A stretch of DNA of 64,000 nt from Brachyspira hampsonii 30446 (GCF_000316195.1 NZ_JH994111.1:110149-174148), one strand, 5' to 3'. Counted from the first letter of the stretch, positions 34,858-44,908 are shown. Translations and numbers: made by a program. The notes: generated by a model not told the origin, from the letters alone.

Positions 34858-35109
34858 TTATTTTAAATAAACAAAATTTTTTCTAAATAAATTATTAGTG
34901 TTAGTATTATTAAATAAATAACTGTTCATACCTAAACTATTATTTAAATTATAATTACTGCTAAATTTATATTTACTTTTCTCTCCTAAATAACTTTGAG
35001 GAGGATAAGCAGGCATTTGAACATTCTGTACAGGCATTATAATCATAGTTCCTGTTTTGCATGAAGCAAGTGCAATTAATATTAATAATAATAAAGCTAT
35101 TTTTTTCAT
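34858..35109 (-). CDS. small lipoprotein, 83 aa
   Basis: Starting at the ATG at 35109 gives MKKIALLLLILIALASCKTG, a lipobox with Cys near residue 17, then a short Asn/Tyr-rich mature part (about 67 aa) with no recognised domain. Starts at 35115 and 35118 overlap the preceding gene's stop and crowd the ribosome site GAGGA. It lies between two barrel-like genes, 12 bp before the next one, and is probably translated with them. Confidence 0.65.
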   Translation of the reverse strand: MKKIALLLLILIALASCKTGTMIIMPVQNVQMPAYPPQSYLGEKSKYKFSSNYNLNNSLGMNSYLFNNTNTNNLFRKNFVYLK

Positions 35110-35114
35110 AAGCA

Positions 35115-35780
35115 TCATTTCCTCAGATCTGGTATTGGGAATCTAGCTGCTATAGCAAATTCATGTGATAAAACATTATCCAAACCATATAATATTCTGT
35201 ATCCTAGATCCAAGTTAAGGAAACTAGTAACATATATGTCAACTCCCACAGCACCCCCTATAGCAAATGTAGGACTAGGTACTGTTACAGTAGCTTTTAC
35301 TCTTCCATTATCTTCAAACCATCTGTCATAAGTATTTGCATTTATTTTTGTTCCCATTAAGAGTCCTAAATATAATGACATTATAGGAGTTCTGCTATAT
35401 ATTTCTTCTGCGGTAATAGTTTTTAATTCACTCTTTTTTATATGATATATATGCATGCTATAGTAAGCGGCAGCTAATATAGAATGCTGAGATTGTTTTA
35501 CTATATTAGCAGTATGATAATTTCCTGTCATACCATCTTTAAAAGTATATTCTAATTCTAATCTCAAAGGTATGTTTCTTTGATATCTATAGAAATCAAA
35601 ACCTGCAGAAAAACCCGCTCCAAGATAATTATTCATTATGCTCTGATTTTTATTATTTTTAAAACCAGAATCGTTAAAATTGTATACAATTTTAGGTGCT
35701 ACATAAAATGCATCTATTAGCGGAAACAAAGATGAACTCATAAAGCAAGTTATTATTGATATTAATAAAATTTTTTTCAT
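35115..35780 (-). CDS. outer-membrane beta-barrel-like protein
   Basis: The ATG at 35780 is preferred (AAGGT upstream, MKKILLISIITCFMSSS signal peptide); the frame is open to 35807 without a ribosome site. The mature ~195 aa has barrel-like strands (FYVAPKIVYNF, GAGFSAGFDFY, LRLELEYTFKDG, ILAAAYYSMHIY) and shares blocks with the protein at 34207, so both derive from one duplication. It is upstream of the small lipoprotein gene, in the seven-gene envelope operon. Confidence 0.7.
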   Translation of the reverse strand: MKKILLISIITCFMSSSLFPLIDAFYVAPKIVYNFNDSGFKNNKNQSIMNNYLGAGFSAGFDFYRYQRNIPLRLELEYTFKDGMTGNYHTANIVKQSQHSILAAAYYSMHIYHIKKSELKTITAEEIYSRTPIMSLYLGLLMGTKINANTYDRWFEDNGRVKATVTVPSPTFAIGGAVGVDIYVTSFLNLDLGYRILYGLDNVLSHEFAIAARFPIPDLRK

Positions 35781-35810
35781 ACTAAAAACCTTACAAAACA
35801 TTATCAATTA

Positions 35811-36521
35811 TTAAAAAGATATACCTACAGCCAATCTAGGAAGCGGTATTAATCTAATGCCCGGTGTAAAAGAATAACCTATGTCAAGCAAAGATATATC
35901 TATAAACGGACGAACTCCCCAATCGGCACCTGTTTTAGAAAATAAATCTATTCTAAATCCCATTTCTCCAGATATATAAAAGTCATAAACAGTAGTAGTT
36001 TTATATCTTGTAGTTCCATCATCTCTTAATTCTTTACCATTAACTATGAATGTAGTCATACCAACTTTAGGAAGCAGGAAGAATCCGCTAGGAGTATCAT
36101 TTTTATTGAAGTAAAATCTCACTCCTATAGAAGCAGGTATAGCTATTGTACTTCCATTATAAAATTTGCTTAAAGTAGCAGAAGCTATTATATCACCGGC
36201 ACTATTTCTTACAGGTTCTGAATAATCACTATAGTGAGTATCAAAAGCATAAAAACCTAAAGTGGCATCTATGGATTGTTTAGGCAGATAAGTGTAATTA
36301 TATGTTAATCTTATTCCAAATTTACCATCATACAATTTACCGCTTGCCCCTTCTTGTGTCTTGAATATTAGTTCAGTAATAAGTGGCATAGTACCCATAG
36401 AAAATAATGTGGTACCGAAATCTATTCCTAAAGAATGCTTTAAATAATCCTGAGCATTAATTATAGTACCTGATATAAAAATTAGTATAGATGTAAAAAT
36501 GATAATTTTCTTTATGTTCAT
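35811..36521 (-). CDS. outer-membrane beta-barrel-like protein
   Basis: The 236-aa precursor has a signal peptide (residues ~1-22, ending IINAQ) and alternating strands (LGIDFGTTLF, FGIRLTYNYTYL, ASIGVRFYF, YDFYISGEMGFRID, VRPFIDISLLDIGYSF) with a C-terminal Phe typical of BAM substrates. It is related to the 36534 gene in the last ~80 residues. No ligand or enzyme motif is seen. It starts 12 bp after the end of that gene. Confidence 0.7.
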   Translation of the reverse strand: MNIKKIIIFTSILIFISGTIINAQDYLKHSLGIDFGTTLFSMGTMPLITELIFKTQEGASGKLYDGKFGIRLTYNYTYLPKQSIDATLGFYAFDTHYSDYSEPVRNSAGDIIASATLSKFYNGSTIAIPASIGVRFYFNKNDTPSGFFLLPKVGMTTFIVNGKELRDDGTTRYKTTTVYDFYISGEMGFRIDLFSKTGADWGVRPFIDISLLDIGYSFTPGIRLIPLPRLAVGISF

Positions 36522-36533
36522 AATTCAAATCCA

Positions 36534-37442
36534 TTAAAATCTTAAACTGAATCCAATTCTAGGAAACAATGCAAATCTTATATTTGAAAGATATTTAGCC
36601 CAATCAGGGAAACTGCTCCAAGCAGGTATATTAAATGCTGAAAAACCAGCAGTTAAAGAAGTAACGCCTCCTGTTACTGTATTATATACATTTCCAGTCC
36701 AAGGTCTTACATAATATCCTATTTCAAGAATAGCAATATCAATAGTTGGTTTTACTCTCCATTCTTTAGTAGGGAATAACTCTATATTCCAACCCAATTC
36801 ATAAGAAATATATAAAGCAGCATCATGAACTGTATGTTCAGTTTTTATACCGGTAAGCCCATTCTCTGTAGTTACGGTATAGAAAAATGCATCTATTCCG
36901 AAACGAAAAGCATTATAGAATTGTCTTTTAGGACCGTAAAATTTTACTCCGAATGTGGCAGGCATAAATATAAATGATGCATTGAAAACTGTATCTCCGC
37001 CTACAACATTAGCATAATTTCCTTGTCCTAATGTTTCTAATAACTTTCCAGCGTTTTCTTTAGTGATAGTTAAATCATAAGAGCTGGAATAAACACCTAT
37101 TCCTGCTTCCAAAGCTATTTGATTATGAACAAATAATGAATAAGAGATTGCAGGTATGTACCAAGCAGATCCTTTTGCATCGGCATAATCAAAATATTTA
37201 TTTATATCGCCTAAATCAATGCCTATTAATCCGCTTAGATTTGCAGCATTATTTACAGCAGTATTAAACAGCAGCGGATAAAAAATAGCTCCTCCCGGAT
37301 TTAAATTAAAGCTTATCATTTGTCTTCCTTTTATCCAACTGTAATCTTCTCCTGTTACTTCTGTTGAAAGAGGAAGCCCTTTAGAATAAGCATAAATATG
37401 AAAGCAAAATAAAACAGATAATAATATTAAACATTTTCTCAT
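36534..37442 (-). CDS. outer-membrane beta-barrel-like protein
   Basis: The ATG at 37442 gives MRKCLILLSVLFCFHIYAYS as signal peptide; the open frame to 37454 has no ribosome site. The 302-aa precursor ends in RFALFPRIGFSLRF, a C-terminal Phe, and shows strands throughout (QMISFNLNPGG, AISYSLFVHN, ALEAGIGVY, FGVKFYG, LYISYELGWNIELF, KPTIDIAILEIGYYVRP). It shares the 'KPTIDIAILEIGYY' / 'RPFIDISLLDIGYS' block with the next gene. Its function is not known. Confidence 0.7.
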   Translation of the reverse strand: MRKCLILLSVLFCFHIYAYSKGLPLSTEVTGEDYSWIKGRQMISFNLNPGGAIFYPLLFNTAVNNAANLSGLIGIDLGDINKYFDYADAKGSAWYIPAISYSLFVHNQIALEAGIGVYSSSYDLTITKENAGKLLETLGQGNYANVVGGDTVFNASFIFMPATFGVKFYGPKRQFYNAFRFGIDAFFYTVTTENGLTGIKTEHTVHDAALYISYELGWNIELFPTKEWRVKPTIDIAILEIGYYVRPWTGNVYNTVTGGVTSLTAGFSAFNIPAWSSFPDWAKYLSNIRFALFPRIGFSLRF

Positions 37443-37458
37443 AATAAAAACCACTTAT

Positions 37459-38001
37459 TTATTTTATAGCCTCTCCTGCAGTAAATCCTCCGCTGGAGTT
37501 TTTTAATATATTTTCAATTTCAGCTTTTTTGTCAGCAGTAAGATTAGTACCTTTTAATATTTCATCAGAATTGCTCAAATCTATTTTATCAGCACCTTTA
37601 TCTATAATTGCACTTATCAAATTTCCAACAACAGCCTCTCCTCCATCATCATCAAGAACATCAAGTACAGCATCCACTGCTTTTTTGGCCTCTTCATTCA
37701 TTTTTACAACATAAAGTTCGTTTCCTGAAGGAGCAGCCATTATATATCCTCCATTGCTGTCTTTATATACTCCTCCTATACCTAAGATAGGTTCTTCAAA
37801 AGTATAACTTCCATTAAGTGTTCCTGAGCTTCCGCTAATGGTAAGTGTATTTCCATCAGCTTTTGCACCAGCCCAATTACCGCTTTGCATTTTTGATAAA
37901 ATTAAATCTGCTCCGGGTTTAGTAATTTTTACTCCATAATCTTTTGTGCATGAAGTTATTAAAATGACGCTTATAAATGAAATAATAGATAGTATTTTCA
38001 T
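37459..38001 (-). CDS. lipoprotein of the envelope operon
   Basis: The 180-aa precursor has a lipobox (VILITSC, Cys18) and a small mature domain with Gly/Ser-rich strands (GNTLTISGSSGTLNGSYTF) and an acidic helical C-terminal half. No family is recognised. It is the first gene after the promoter at 38045-38073, followed 16 bp on by a barrel-like gene. As the leading gene it may define the operon's function. Confidence 0.7.
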   Translation of the reverse strand: MKILSIISFISVILITSCTKDYGVKITKPGADLILSKMQSGNWAGAKADGNTLTISGSSGTLNGSYTFEEPILGIGGVYKDSNGGYIMAAPSGNELYVVKMNEEAKKAVDAVLDVLDDDGGEAVVGNLISAIIDKGADKIDLSNSDEILKGTNLTADKKAEIENILKNSSGGFTAGEAIK

Positions 38002-38044
38002 GGTATATTTCCATAAATTAATTTATTTTTTATAATACTTTTAT

Positions 38045-38073
38045 AGTATATACCGGTATATAAAATATTGCAA
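38045..38073 (-). promoter_or_regulatory. promoter of the seven-gene envelope operon
   Basis: On the minus strand TTGCAA, 17 bp and TATACT, ending about 45 bp before the first ATG at 38001. The spacer has the perfect palindrome ATACCGGTAT, a possible regulator site. The rest of the gap to 38362 is AT-rich with a short direct repeat (TTCTATATTTTTTAA at 38091 and 38111) and no gene I can support. Confidence 0.65.
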
Positions 38074-38362
38074 TCCTTAATTATGAATTTTTCTATATTT
38101 TTTAATATTTTTCTATATTTTTTAAAAAAAATTAATATAATTATTTTACATTTTTTATTTTTATATATTACAAATTCTATAATATATGGCTATTTTTTTA
38201 AAATTGTATTTATATTTTATGAGATAAGAGAGATATGGTGCGTATTTTTTTGTTATATTTATAGTATAATAAAATTTTTTATGTCTATATTTATATAAAA
38301 GACAATTATTTATAAATTTAGATTTTTATAGGATTATAAAGTATTTTTTATTAATTTTATGT

Positions 38363-39025
38363 TTATTTCATGCTTTTTTGTTTTTCTTTTTTATCTATTA
38401 TAGATCTGTTTGCAAGTTCTTCTTTTATGTCATTTATTGTTATATTTTTTTCAACCATTAATACTAGAGTATGGTATAATAAATCAGATATTTCATATAT
38501 GGTTTCTTTACTTGAATCATTTTTTGCACCTATTATAACCTCTGTGCATTCTTCTCCGACTTTTTTTAATATTTTATCTATTCCGCTATTAAATAAATAA
38601 GTTGTGTATGATCCTTCTGTTTGATTAATTTTTCTTCCCTTTATTAGTTCATAAAGTTTATCTATAGAGAAATCTTTGTAATCTTCTTTTGAATATACTT
38701 CATTAAAAAAGCAGGATTCAGCACCTGTATGACATGCTGGACCGTCTTTAATAACTTCTACAATTAAAGCATCATTATCGCAATCACTCTTTATAGATTG
38801 TATATGCTGATAGTTTCCAGATGTTTCTCCTTTTCTCCAAAGCTCCTGTCTGCTTCTGCTGTAAAAGCAAGTTTTTTCTTCTTTAATGCTTATTTCAAGA
38901 CTTTCTTTGTTCATATATGCTAGAGTTAAAACTTCTTTTGTATAATAATCTATAACTATTGCAGGTATTAAACCTTTTTCATCAAATTTTAATTTTTCTA
39001 TTTTGTTTTGATTAATATCGCTCAT
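38363..39025 (-). CDS. hisIE: HisIE: phosphoribosyl-AMP cyclohydrolase / phosphoribosyl-ATP pyrophosphatase
   Basis: A fused enzyme for steps two and three of histidine synthesis. HisI lies in residues ~10-110: VLTLAYMNKESL, CFYSRSRQELWRKGETSGN, the metal blocks DCDNDALIVEV and GPACHTG. HisE lies in residues ~115-205: the helical FNSGIDKILKKVGEECTEVIIGAKN and YEISDLLYHTLVLM. Total 220 aa, normal for the fusion. AGGAA precedes the ATG at 39025. No other his gene is adjacent, so the pathway is scattered or partly external to the window. Confidence 0.95.
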   Translation of the reverse strand: MSDINQNKIEKLKFDEKGLIPAIVIDYYTKEVLTLAYMNKESLEISIKEEKTCFYSRSRQELWRKGETSGNYQHIQSIKSDCDNDALIVEVIKDGPACHTGAESCFFNEVYSKEDYKDFSIDKLYELIKGRKINQTEGSYTTYLFNSGIDKILKKVGEECTEVIIGAKNDSSKETIYEISDLLYHTLVLMVEKNITINDIKEELANRSIIDKKEKQKSMK

Positions 39026-39053
39026 AAATAATTCCTAAATATTATTAAGTGTA

Positions 39054-39082
39054 ATTATGCTATAAATATAATTTTTTTGCAA
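39054..39082 (-). promoter_or_regulatory. promoter of hisIE
   Basis: TTGCAA, a 17-bp spacer and CATAAT on the minus strand, ending ~30 bp before the hisIE ATG. No His-rich leader peptide fits in the short leader. Confidence 0.65.
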
Positions 39083-39259
39083 TATTTATTATGAAATTGA
39101 TGATATTTAATTATTAATTTTTATTTTTTATAAAGTATATGAATACTAATAGTCATAAATTTTATAATTCGTGATTGATTTTGAAGTATTTATTATAGGC
39201 AAAATAATTAAGAAAATTAATTAAAATGAAAAAAATAATAAAAAAACTATTAAATACTA

Positions 39260-39288
39260 TTGATTTTTTTGTATAGTTGCTTTATAAT
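39260..39288 (+). promoter_or_regulatory. promoter of the rpsL ribosomal cluster
   Basis: TTGATT, a 17-bp spacer and a perfect TATAAT lie ~190 bp before rpsL, so the leader is long. In the leader AGTATGG and CACTAT can pair, but no known r-protein leader fold is recognised. The region 39083-39259 shows nothing else. Confidence 0.7.
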
Positions 39289-39480
39289 GCTCTAACTTTC
39301 ATAAAAGCGATTAAAGCGTATAGTATGGTTTTTCTCACTATGATTAAGTTTTAATACTATAATTGCTCAGTTAATAAATACTGTTTCGTGTTTGAAGTTT
39401 TATAAAGAAAAATATTAATGTGTCATTCCTTAAAACGGATTGGCTTGTAAAAAAATAAAGAATTAGAGGTTTTGTATTTT

Positions 39481-39855
39481 ATGCCTACAATTAATCAATT
39501 AGTAAGAAAAGGTCGCAAGCGTATAATAAATAAAACAAAATCGCCTGCATTAATGAAATGTCCGCAAAGAGAAGGTGTTTGTACTCGTGTAACAACAACT
39601 ACACCAAAAAAACCTAACTCAGCTATGCGTAAAATTGCCCGTGTAAGAATAACAAATGGTATGGAAGTAACAGCTTATATTCCTGGTATAGACCATACAT
39701 TGCAAGAACACAACCGTGTACTTATAAGAGGCGGTCGTGTTAAAGACTTACCTGGTTGTCGTTATCACATAGTTCGCGGAAGCCGTGAAGCTACAGGTGT
39801 AGAAAAGAGAATGAAAGCTAGAAGTAAATATGGTACTAAAAAACCAAAGGCTTAA
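39481..39855 (+). CDS. rpsL: 30S ribosomal protein S12
   Basis: S12 lines the decoding centre. The 124-aa protein begins [13 protein letters not shown] and holds [14 protein letters not shown] and [13 protein letters not shown], the loops where streptomycin-resistance changes occur; both key lysines (KKPNS, VKDLPG) are wild type. The start at 39481 is chosen over a TTG nine bases earlier because AGAGG sits before it. It begins the str group rpsL-rpsG-fusA-tuf. Confidence 0.97.
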   Translation: MPTINQLVRKGRKRIINKTKSPALMKCPQREGVCTRVTTTTPKKPNSAMRKIARVRITNGMEVTAYIPGIDHTLQEHNRVLIRGGRVKDLPGCRYHIVRGSREATGVEKRMKARSKYGTKKPKA

Positions 39856-39869
39856 TGGAGTAAATTAAT

Positions 39870-40340
39870 ATGGCTAGAAGAAGAAGAGCACAAACTAGAA
39901 AGATAGATGCTGATCCTGTTTATGGAAGCGTTATTATTAGTAAATTTATAAACAAGTTAATGTATGACGGTAAAAAAAGCAAAGCTGAAAATATATTTTA
40001 TAAAGCTATGGATTTAGTTAAGCAGAAAACAGGAAAAGACGGATTAGAGGCTTTTAATGAAGCTATTGAAAATATTAAGCCTCGTGTAGAAGTAAAATCA
40101 AGAAGAGTCGGAGGTTCTACATATCAGGTTCCTGTTGATGTAAGACCAGACAGACAGAATTCTTTAGCTTTTACATGGCTTATAGATGCCTCAAGAAAAA
40201 GAGGTGGAAGAAGCATGATAGAGCGTTTGTCAAATGAAATAGCTGATGCTATAGACGGAAAAGGTCAGGCGGTTGCTAAGAGAGATACAGTTCATAGAAT
40301 GGCTGAAGGTAACAAAGCATTTGCTCACTTCAGGTGGTAG
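39870..40340 (+). CDS. rpsG: 30S ribosomal protein S7
   Basis: S7 starts assembly of the 30S head by binding 16S rRNA. It is 156 aa, the normal length, with the family sequences [35 protein letters not shown] and [19 protein letters not shown]. It follows rpsL by 14 bp and precedes fusA by 19 bp. Confidence 0.97.
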   Translation: MARRRRAQTRKIDADPVYGSVIISKFINKLMYDGKKSKAENIFYKAMDLVKQKTGKDGLEAFNEAIENIKPRVEVKSRRVGGSTYQVPVDVRPDRQNSLAFTWLIDASRKRGGRSMIERLSNEIADAIDGKGQAVAKRDTVHRMAEGNKAFAHFRW

Positions 40341-40359
40341 TTTTTAAGGAGAAAGTTTA

Positions 40360-42441
40360 GTGGCACGTCAAATTTCATTAGAAAACACACGCAATATTGG
40401 TATTATGGCTCACATTGATGCTGGTAAAACTACTTTAAGTGAGCGTATTTTGTATTTTACAGGTAAGACCCATAAGATTGGGGAAGTTCATGAAGGTGCA
40501 GCTGAAATGGACTGGATGGAACAGGAAAGAGAAAGAGGTATTACAATTACTTCTGCTGCAACAACTTGTTTTTGGAATGGTCATAGAATTAATTTGATAG
40601 ACACTCCGGGACACGTTGACTTTACTGCTGAGGTAGAAAGATCTTTGAGAGTATTAGATAGTGCAGTAGGCGTTTTCTGTTCAGTAGGAGGTGTTCAGCC
40701 TCAGAGTGAAACAGTTTGGAGACAAGCTAGTAATTATAAGATTCCTAGAGCTATTTTTGTTAATAAAATGGATAGGATAGGAGCTAATTTCTATTCTGTT
40801 TTAGATCAGACTAGAGAAAGATTAAAAGCTAACAGTCACCCTGTAGTTATACCTATAGGTGCAGAAAGCAGTTTTGAGGGTGTTGTTGACTTAGTAAATA
40901 TGAAAGAGATAATTTGGGTTTCTGAAGACGGTATGAAAATGGAAGAGAGAGAAATCAGGCCTGAATTAAAAGAAAAAGCAGAAGAATATAGAAATTCATT
41001 GTTAGAAGCAATCGTTGAATATGATGACGATGCTATGAATAAGTTCTTTGAAGGTGAGGAAATAGATGTTCCTACTATAAAGAGACTTATAAGAACAGCA
41101 ACATTGACTGCAGATTTCTTCCCAATGTTCTGCGGTACAGCATTCAAAAACAAAGGTATTCAAGTATTAATTAATGGTGTTGTTGATTATTTACCATCTC
41201 CTGTAGATAAACCTGAGGTAGAAGGTACTGATTTAGATGGTAATGTTATAAAAAGAAAAATTTCAGATGATGAGAAATTCAGTGCATTAGCATTCAAAAT
41301 AATGACAGATCCTCATGTAGGAAAAATAGCGTTCTTGAGAGTTTATTCAGGAATTTTAGAATCAGGTTCTTATGTTCTTAATGCAACAAAAGGCAAAAGA
41401 GAGCGTATCGGAAGAATACTTCAGATGCATGCTAATAAAAGAGAAGAAATTGAGCAGGTATATGCTGGTGATATAGCAGCCGCAGTAGGTCTTAAAGATA
41501 CTACAACAGGTGATACATTATGTCCTGAAAATGCTCCTATAATATTAGAGGCAATCAATTTCCCAGAGCCTGTAATTAATGTTGCTATAGAACCTAAAAC
41601 AAAAGGCGACAGAGATAAAATGTCAGTAGCTTTATCAAGACTTGCAGAAGAAGATCCAACATTCAGAGTTAGCTTTGATGAAGAAACAGGACAGACAATC
41701 ATAGCAGGTATGGGTGAGCTTCACTTAGAAATTATCTGTGATAGAATGAAAAGAGAATATAAAGTTGAGGCAAATGTAGGACGCCCTCAAGTATCTTATA
41801 GAGAAGGTATTAAGAAAACAGTTGAGGTACAAGGTAAATTTGTTCGTCAGTCAGGCGGTAAAGGTCAGTACGGTGATGTATGGCTAAGAATAGGACCTAA
41901 TGAACCTAATGCAGGATTCAAATTTAATAATGAAATCGTTGGAGGAGCAGTTCCAAGAGAATATATACCGGCAGTAGAAAAAGGCTGTATAGAATCTATG
42001 AATACAGGAGTTCTTGCTAACTATCCTATGCTTGATGTTATAGTATCAGCTTTTGACGGATCATTCCACCCTGTAGACTCATCAGAAATGGCATTCAAAA
42101 TTGCTGCTTCTATGGGATTTAAAGAAGGATGTAAAAAAGCAGATCCTTATTTGTTAGAGCCTATGATGACAGTAGAAGTTGTAACTCCTGAAGATTATAT
42201 GGGTGATATAATAGGAGACTTAGCTTCAAGAAGAGGTCAGGTTCATGGATTTACAGATAAATCAGGTTATAAATCAATCAATGCTACTGTGCCTCTTGCA
42301 GAGATGTTTGGTTATACTACAAGTATAAGAAACGTGTCTCAAGGAAGAGCAAGTTATACAATGCAGTTCTCACATTATGAGGAAGTACCTAAAAATGTAG
42401 CAGAAGAGATAATAGGTGCTAGAATGGGTAATAGTAAGTAA
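40360..42441 (+). CDS. fusA: elongation factor G
   Basis: EF-G is the GTPase that moves tRNA and mRNA in translation. The 693-aa protein starts at a GTG (40360) behind AAGGAG. G motifs are AHIDAGKTT (P-loop, residues ~17-25), the switch [20 protein letters not shown] and NKMDR, all canonical, followed by domains II-V ending in the domain V block [25 protein letters not shown]. It is in the str group between rpsG and tuf. Its normal switch I contrasts with that of EF-Tu next to it. Confidence 0.97.
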   Translation: MARQISLENTRNIGIMAHIDAGKTTLSERILYFTGKTHKIGEVHEGAAEMDWMEQERERGITITSAATTCFWNGHRINLIDTPGHVDFTAEVERSLRVLDSAVGVFCSVGGVQPQSETVWRQASNYKIPRAIFVNKMDRIGANFYSVLDQTRERLKANSHPVVIPIGAESSFEGVVDLVNMKEIIWVSEDGMKMEEREIRPELKEKAEEYRNSLLEAIVEYDDDAMNKFFEGEEIDVPTIKRLIRTATLTADFFPMFCGTAFKNKGIQVLINGVVDYLPSPVDKPEVEGTDLDGNVIKRKISDDEKFSALAFKIMTDPHVGKIAFLRVYSGILESGSYVLNATKGKRERIGRILQMHANKREEIEQVYAGDIAAAVGLKDTTTGDTLCPENAPIILEAINFPEPVINVAIEPKTKGDRDKMSVALSRLAEEDPTFRVSFDEETGQTIIAGMGELHLEIICDRMKREYKVEANVGRPQVSYREGIKKTVEVQGKFVRQSGGKGQYGDVWLRIGPNEPNAGFKFNNEIVGGAVPREYIPAVEKGCIESMNTGVLANYPMLDVIVSAFDGSFHPVDSSEMAFKIAASMGFKEGCKKADPYLLEPMMTVEVVTPEDYMGDIIGDLASRRGQVHGFTDKSGYKSINATVPLAEMFGYTTSIRNVSQGRASYTMQFSHYEEVPKNVAEEIIGARMGNSK

Positions 42442-42507
42442 CTAATAAAATATTAGTATTAAAATAAAAAACAAATTTCCTAAAGGATAAATAATTGGAG
42501 GATTAAA

Positions 42508-43734
42508 ATGGCTAAAGGAACTTACGAAGGTACAAAAACACACGTAAACGTTGGTACTATTGGACACGTAGACCATGGTAAAACAACATTAACATCAGCA
42601 ATAACAGCAGTATCATCTGCTATGTTCCCAGCAACAGTACAAAAAGTTGCTTATGACTCAGTAGCAAAAGCTTCTGAAAGTCAAGGTAGAAGAGACCCAA
42701 CAAAAATATTAACAATCGCAACTTCACACGTTGAATATGAATCAGATCACAGACACTACGCACACGTAGACTGTCCAGGTCACGCAGACTACATTAAAAA
42801 CATGATTACAGGTGCAGCTCAAATGGACGGAGCTATCTTGGTAGTATCAGCAGAAGATGGTGTAATGCCTCAAACAAAAGAACACGTACTTTTATCAAGA
42901 CAAGTAGGTGTAAATTACATCGTAGTATTCTTAAACAAATGTGATAAATTAGATGACCCAGAAATGGCAGAAATCGTAGAAGCAGAAGTAATAGATGTAT
43001 TAGACCATTATGGTTTTGACGGTTCTAAAACTCCTATTATTAGAGGTTCTGCTATTAAAGCTATTCAAGCTATTGAAGCAGGTAAAGATCCTAGAACAGA
43101 TCCAGATTGTAAATGTATAATAGACTTATTAAATGCATTAGATACATATATTCCAGATCCAGTTCGTGAAGTAGATAAAGACTTCTTAATGTCAATAGAA
43201 GATGTATACTCAATTCCTGGAAGAGGTACAGTTGTTACAGGAAGAATTGAAAGAGGTAAAATCAAAAAAGGTGATGAAGTAGAAATCGTTGGAATAAGAC
43301 CTACTAAGAAAACTACTTGTACAGGTGTAGAAATGTTCAAAAAAGAAGTAGAAGGTATAGCAGGTTACAATGTTGGCTGTCTTTTAAGAGGTATTGAGCG
43401 TAAAGAAGTAGAAAGAGGACAAGTATTAGCTAAACCTGGTACAATTACACCTCATAAAAAATTTGAAGCAGAAGTTTATATCTTGAAAAAAGAAGAAGGC
43501 GGAAGACACAGCGGTTTCGTAAGCGGTTACAGACCACAAATGTACTTCAGAACAACAGATGTAACAGGAGTAATCAACTTACAAGAAGGAACACAAATGA
43601 TTATGCCTGGTGATAATGCTAACTTAACTATTGAACTTATCACACCAATCGCTATGGAAGAAAAGCAAAGATTTGCTATTCGTGAAGGTGGTAAAACAGT
43701 AGGTAACGGTGTTGTAACAAAAATATTAGAATAA
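42508..43734 (+). CDS. tuf: elongation factor Tu with an altered switch I
   Basis: EF-Tu brings aminoacyl-tRNA to the ribosome. The 408-aa protein (usual length ~395) has GHVDHGKTT (19-27), DCPGHADY (88-95) and FLNKCD, and normal domains II and III. The switch I block, RGITI in nearly all EF-Tu, reads KILTI here (residues 66-70); the Mg-binding Thr is kept as Thr69, but the Arg-Gly before it is replaced, and the stretch between P-loop and switch I (residues 35-65) is ~7 residues longer. The frame is open and uninterrupted, so a simple frameshift does not explain it. Early codons favour A- and C-ending forms, as in very highly expressed genes. GGAGG precedes the ATG. Confidence 0.97.
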   Translation: MAKGTYEGTKTHVNVGTIGHVDHGKTTLTSAITAVSSAMFPATVQKVAYDSVAKASESQGRRDPTKILTIATSHVEYESDHRHYAHVDCPGHADYIKNMITGAAQMDGAILVVSAEDGVMPQTKEHVLLSRQVGVNYIVVFLNKCDKLDDPEMAEIVEAEVIDVLDHYGFDGSKTPIIRGSAIKAIQAIEAGKDPRTDPDCKCIIDLLNALDTYIPDPVREVDKDFLMSIEDVYSIPGRGTVVTGRIERGKIKKGDEVEIVGIRPTKKTTCTGVEMFKKEVEGIAGYNVGCLLRGIERKEVERGQVLAKPGTITPHKKFEAEVYILKKEEGGRHSGFVSGYRPQMYFRTTDVTGVINLQEGTQMIMPGDNANLTIELITPIAMEEKQRFAIREGGKTVGNGVVTKILE

Positions 43735-43749
43735 TTTAGAGCGAAATAA

Positions 43750-43784
43750 AAGGGTATACCTTTTTAATTAAAGATATACCCTTT
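43750..43784 (+). terminator. hairpin between tuf and rpsJ
   Basis: AAAGGGTATACCTTT and AAAGATATACCCTTT form a long stem with a small loop, 16 bp after tuf. No T run follows (AATAAATT), so it is more likely a partial terminator or processing site that separates the str and S10 groups. Confidence 0.6.
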
Positions 43785-43816
43785 AATAAATTAAGAGAAA
43801 GCGAGTAATTCAAGCT

Positions 43817-44122
43817 ATGAAAGAACAGAAAATACGAGTTAAACTAAAAGCCTTTGATATTGAGCTTATTGATCAATCAGCTCAGTCTATAGTAGCTAGT
43901 GTAAAGAAAACAGGAGCTAGAGTATCAGGACCTATACCATTGCCTACAAGTATTCGTAAGGTAACAGTAATAAGAAGTCCGCATGTAAACATAAAGTCAA
44001 GAGAACAATTTGAGATGCGTATATATAAAAGATTGATAGATATCTTTGATGTAACACCTCAGACAACAGAGTCTCTTAAGAAATTGGCGCTTCCAGCTGG
44101 GGTTGATGTTCAGCTTAAATAA
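43817..44122 (+). CDS. rpsJ: 30S ribosomal protein S10
   Basis: S10 binds the 30S head and is also NusE in antitermination. It is 101 aa, with [48 protein letters not shown] and the C-terminal [19 protein letters not shown]. It opens the S10 group. A 104-bp gap follows before rplC, with a weak AGATAAA/TTTATCT hairpin (44144-44170) and nothing else. Confidence 0.97.
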   Translation: MKEQKIRVKLKAFDIELIDQSAQSIVASVKKTGARVSGPIPLPTSIRKVTVIRSPHVNIKSREQFEMRIYKRLIDIFDVTPQTTESLKKLALPAGVDVQLK

Positions 44123-44226
44123 GCGTTTAATTAAAAAATATTAAAGATAAAGCTTTACTACGTTTTATCTGTAATAGTTTGAAACATTAAAAAGTAGTAA
44201 GTAAAATCATTATAGAGGATTCGCCG

Positions 44227-44880
44227 ATGGTAGGAATAATTGGCAAAAAATTGGGTATGACAACAGTTTTCGATGAAACTGGTAATGCTATAGCAGTAAC
44301 AGTAGTAGAGGCTGGACCATGCACAGTTATGCAGATAAGAGATAATGAGAAAGATGGCTACAGTGCAATTCAATTAGGCTATGGTGCCGTAAAAGAAAAG
44401 CATTTGAAAAAGCCACAAATAGGTCAGTTTAAAAAAGCAAATTTAGAGCCTAAGAAATATTTAAAAGAGTTTAGAATGGACAATACTAGTTCTTATACAG
44501 TAGGACAAGAGCTTAAAGCAGATATATTTCAAGCAGGCGATTTTATAGATGTTAGTTCTTTGAGTAAGGGTAGAGGTTTTGCCGGTGTAATGAAAAGACA
44601 TAATTATGACGGCGGTCCTATGAGCCATGGTTCTAACTTTAGAAGAAGAGCAGGTTCTATAGGATGTAACAGTTACCCAGCAAGAGTATGGAAAGGTAAA
44701 GGTATGCCTGGACACATGGGTAATACTTTGACTACTATTCAAAACTTAAAAGTGGTTGAAATAAGACCAGATGATAATTTGATTATGATTAAAGGTGCTA
44801 TACCAGGTGCAGTTAATAGCATAGTTAAATTAACATCAGCAGCTAAAAAACGCAATAAGAAAAAGAACTCAATGAATTAA
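44227..44880 (+). CDS. rplC: 50S ribosomal protein L3
   Basis: L3 initiates 50S assembly near the peptidyl transferase centre. The 217-aa protein has MVGIIGKKLGMTTVFDETG and the C-terminal loop GVMKRHNYDGGPMSHGSNFRR...GMPGHMGN. GAGGA precedes the ATG. It is a little longer than E. coli L3 through a Lys/Asn-rich tail. Confidence 0.97.
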   Translation: MVGIIGKKLGMTTVFDETGNAIAVTVVEAGPCTVMQIRDNEKDGYSAIQLGYGAVKEKHLKKPQIGQFKKANLEPKKYLKEFRMDNTSSYTVGQELKADIFQAGDFIDVSSLSKGRGFAGVMKRHNYDGGPMSHGSNFRRRAGSIGCNSYPARVWKGKGMPGHMGNTLTTIQNLKVVEIRPDDNLIMIKGAIPGAVNSIVKLTSAAKKRNKKKNSMN

Positions 44881-44908
44881 TAGAGTGAAATAATAACAGG
44901 ATGATAAA

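Noticed and set aside
38068..38298. 76-codon frame on the plus strand
   Set aside because: It is a run of Phe/Ile/Leu codons from AT-rich DNA, overlaps the promoter of the envelope operon and has no ribosome site.
44144..44170. Regulatory leader of rplC
   Set aside because: The stem is only 7-8 bp of AT-rich sequence and there is no match to a known r-protein leader.
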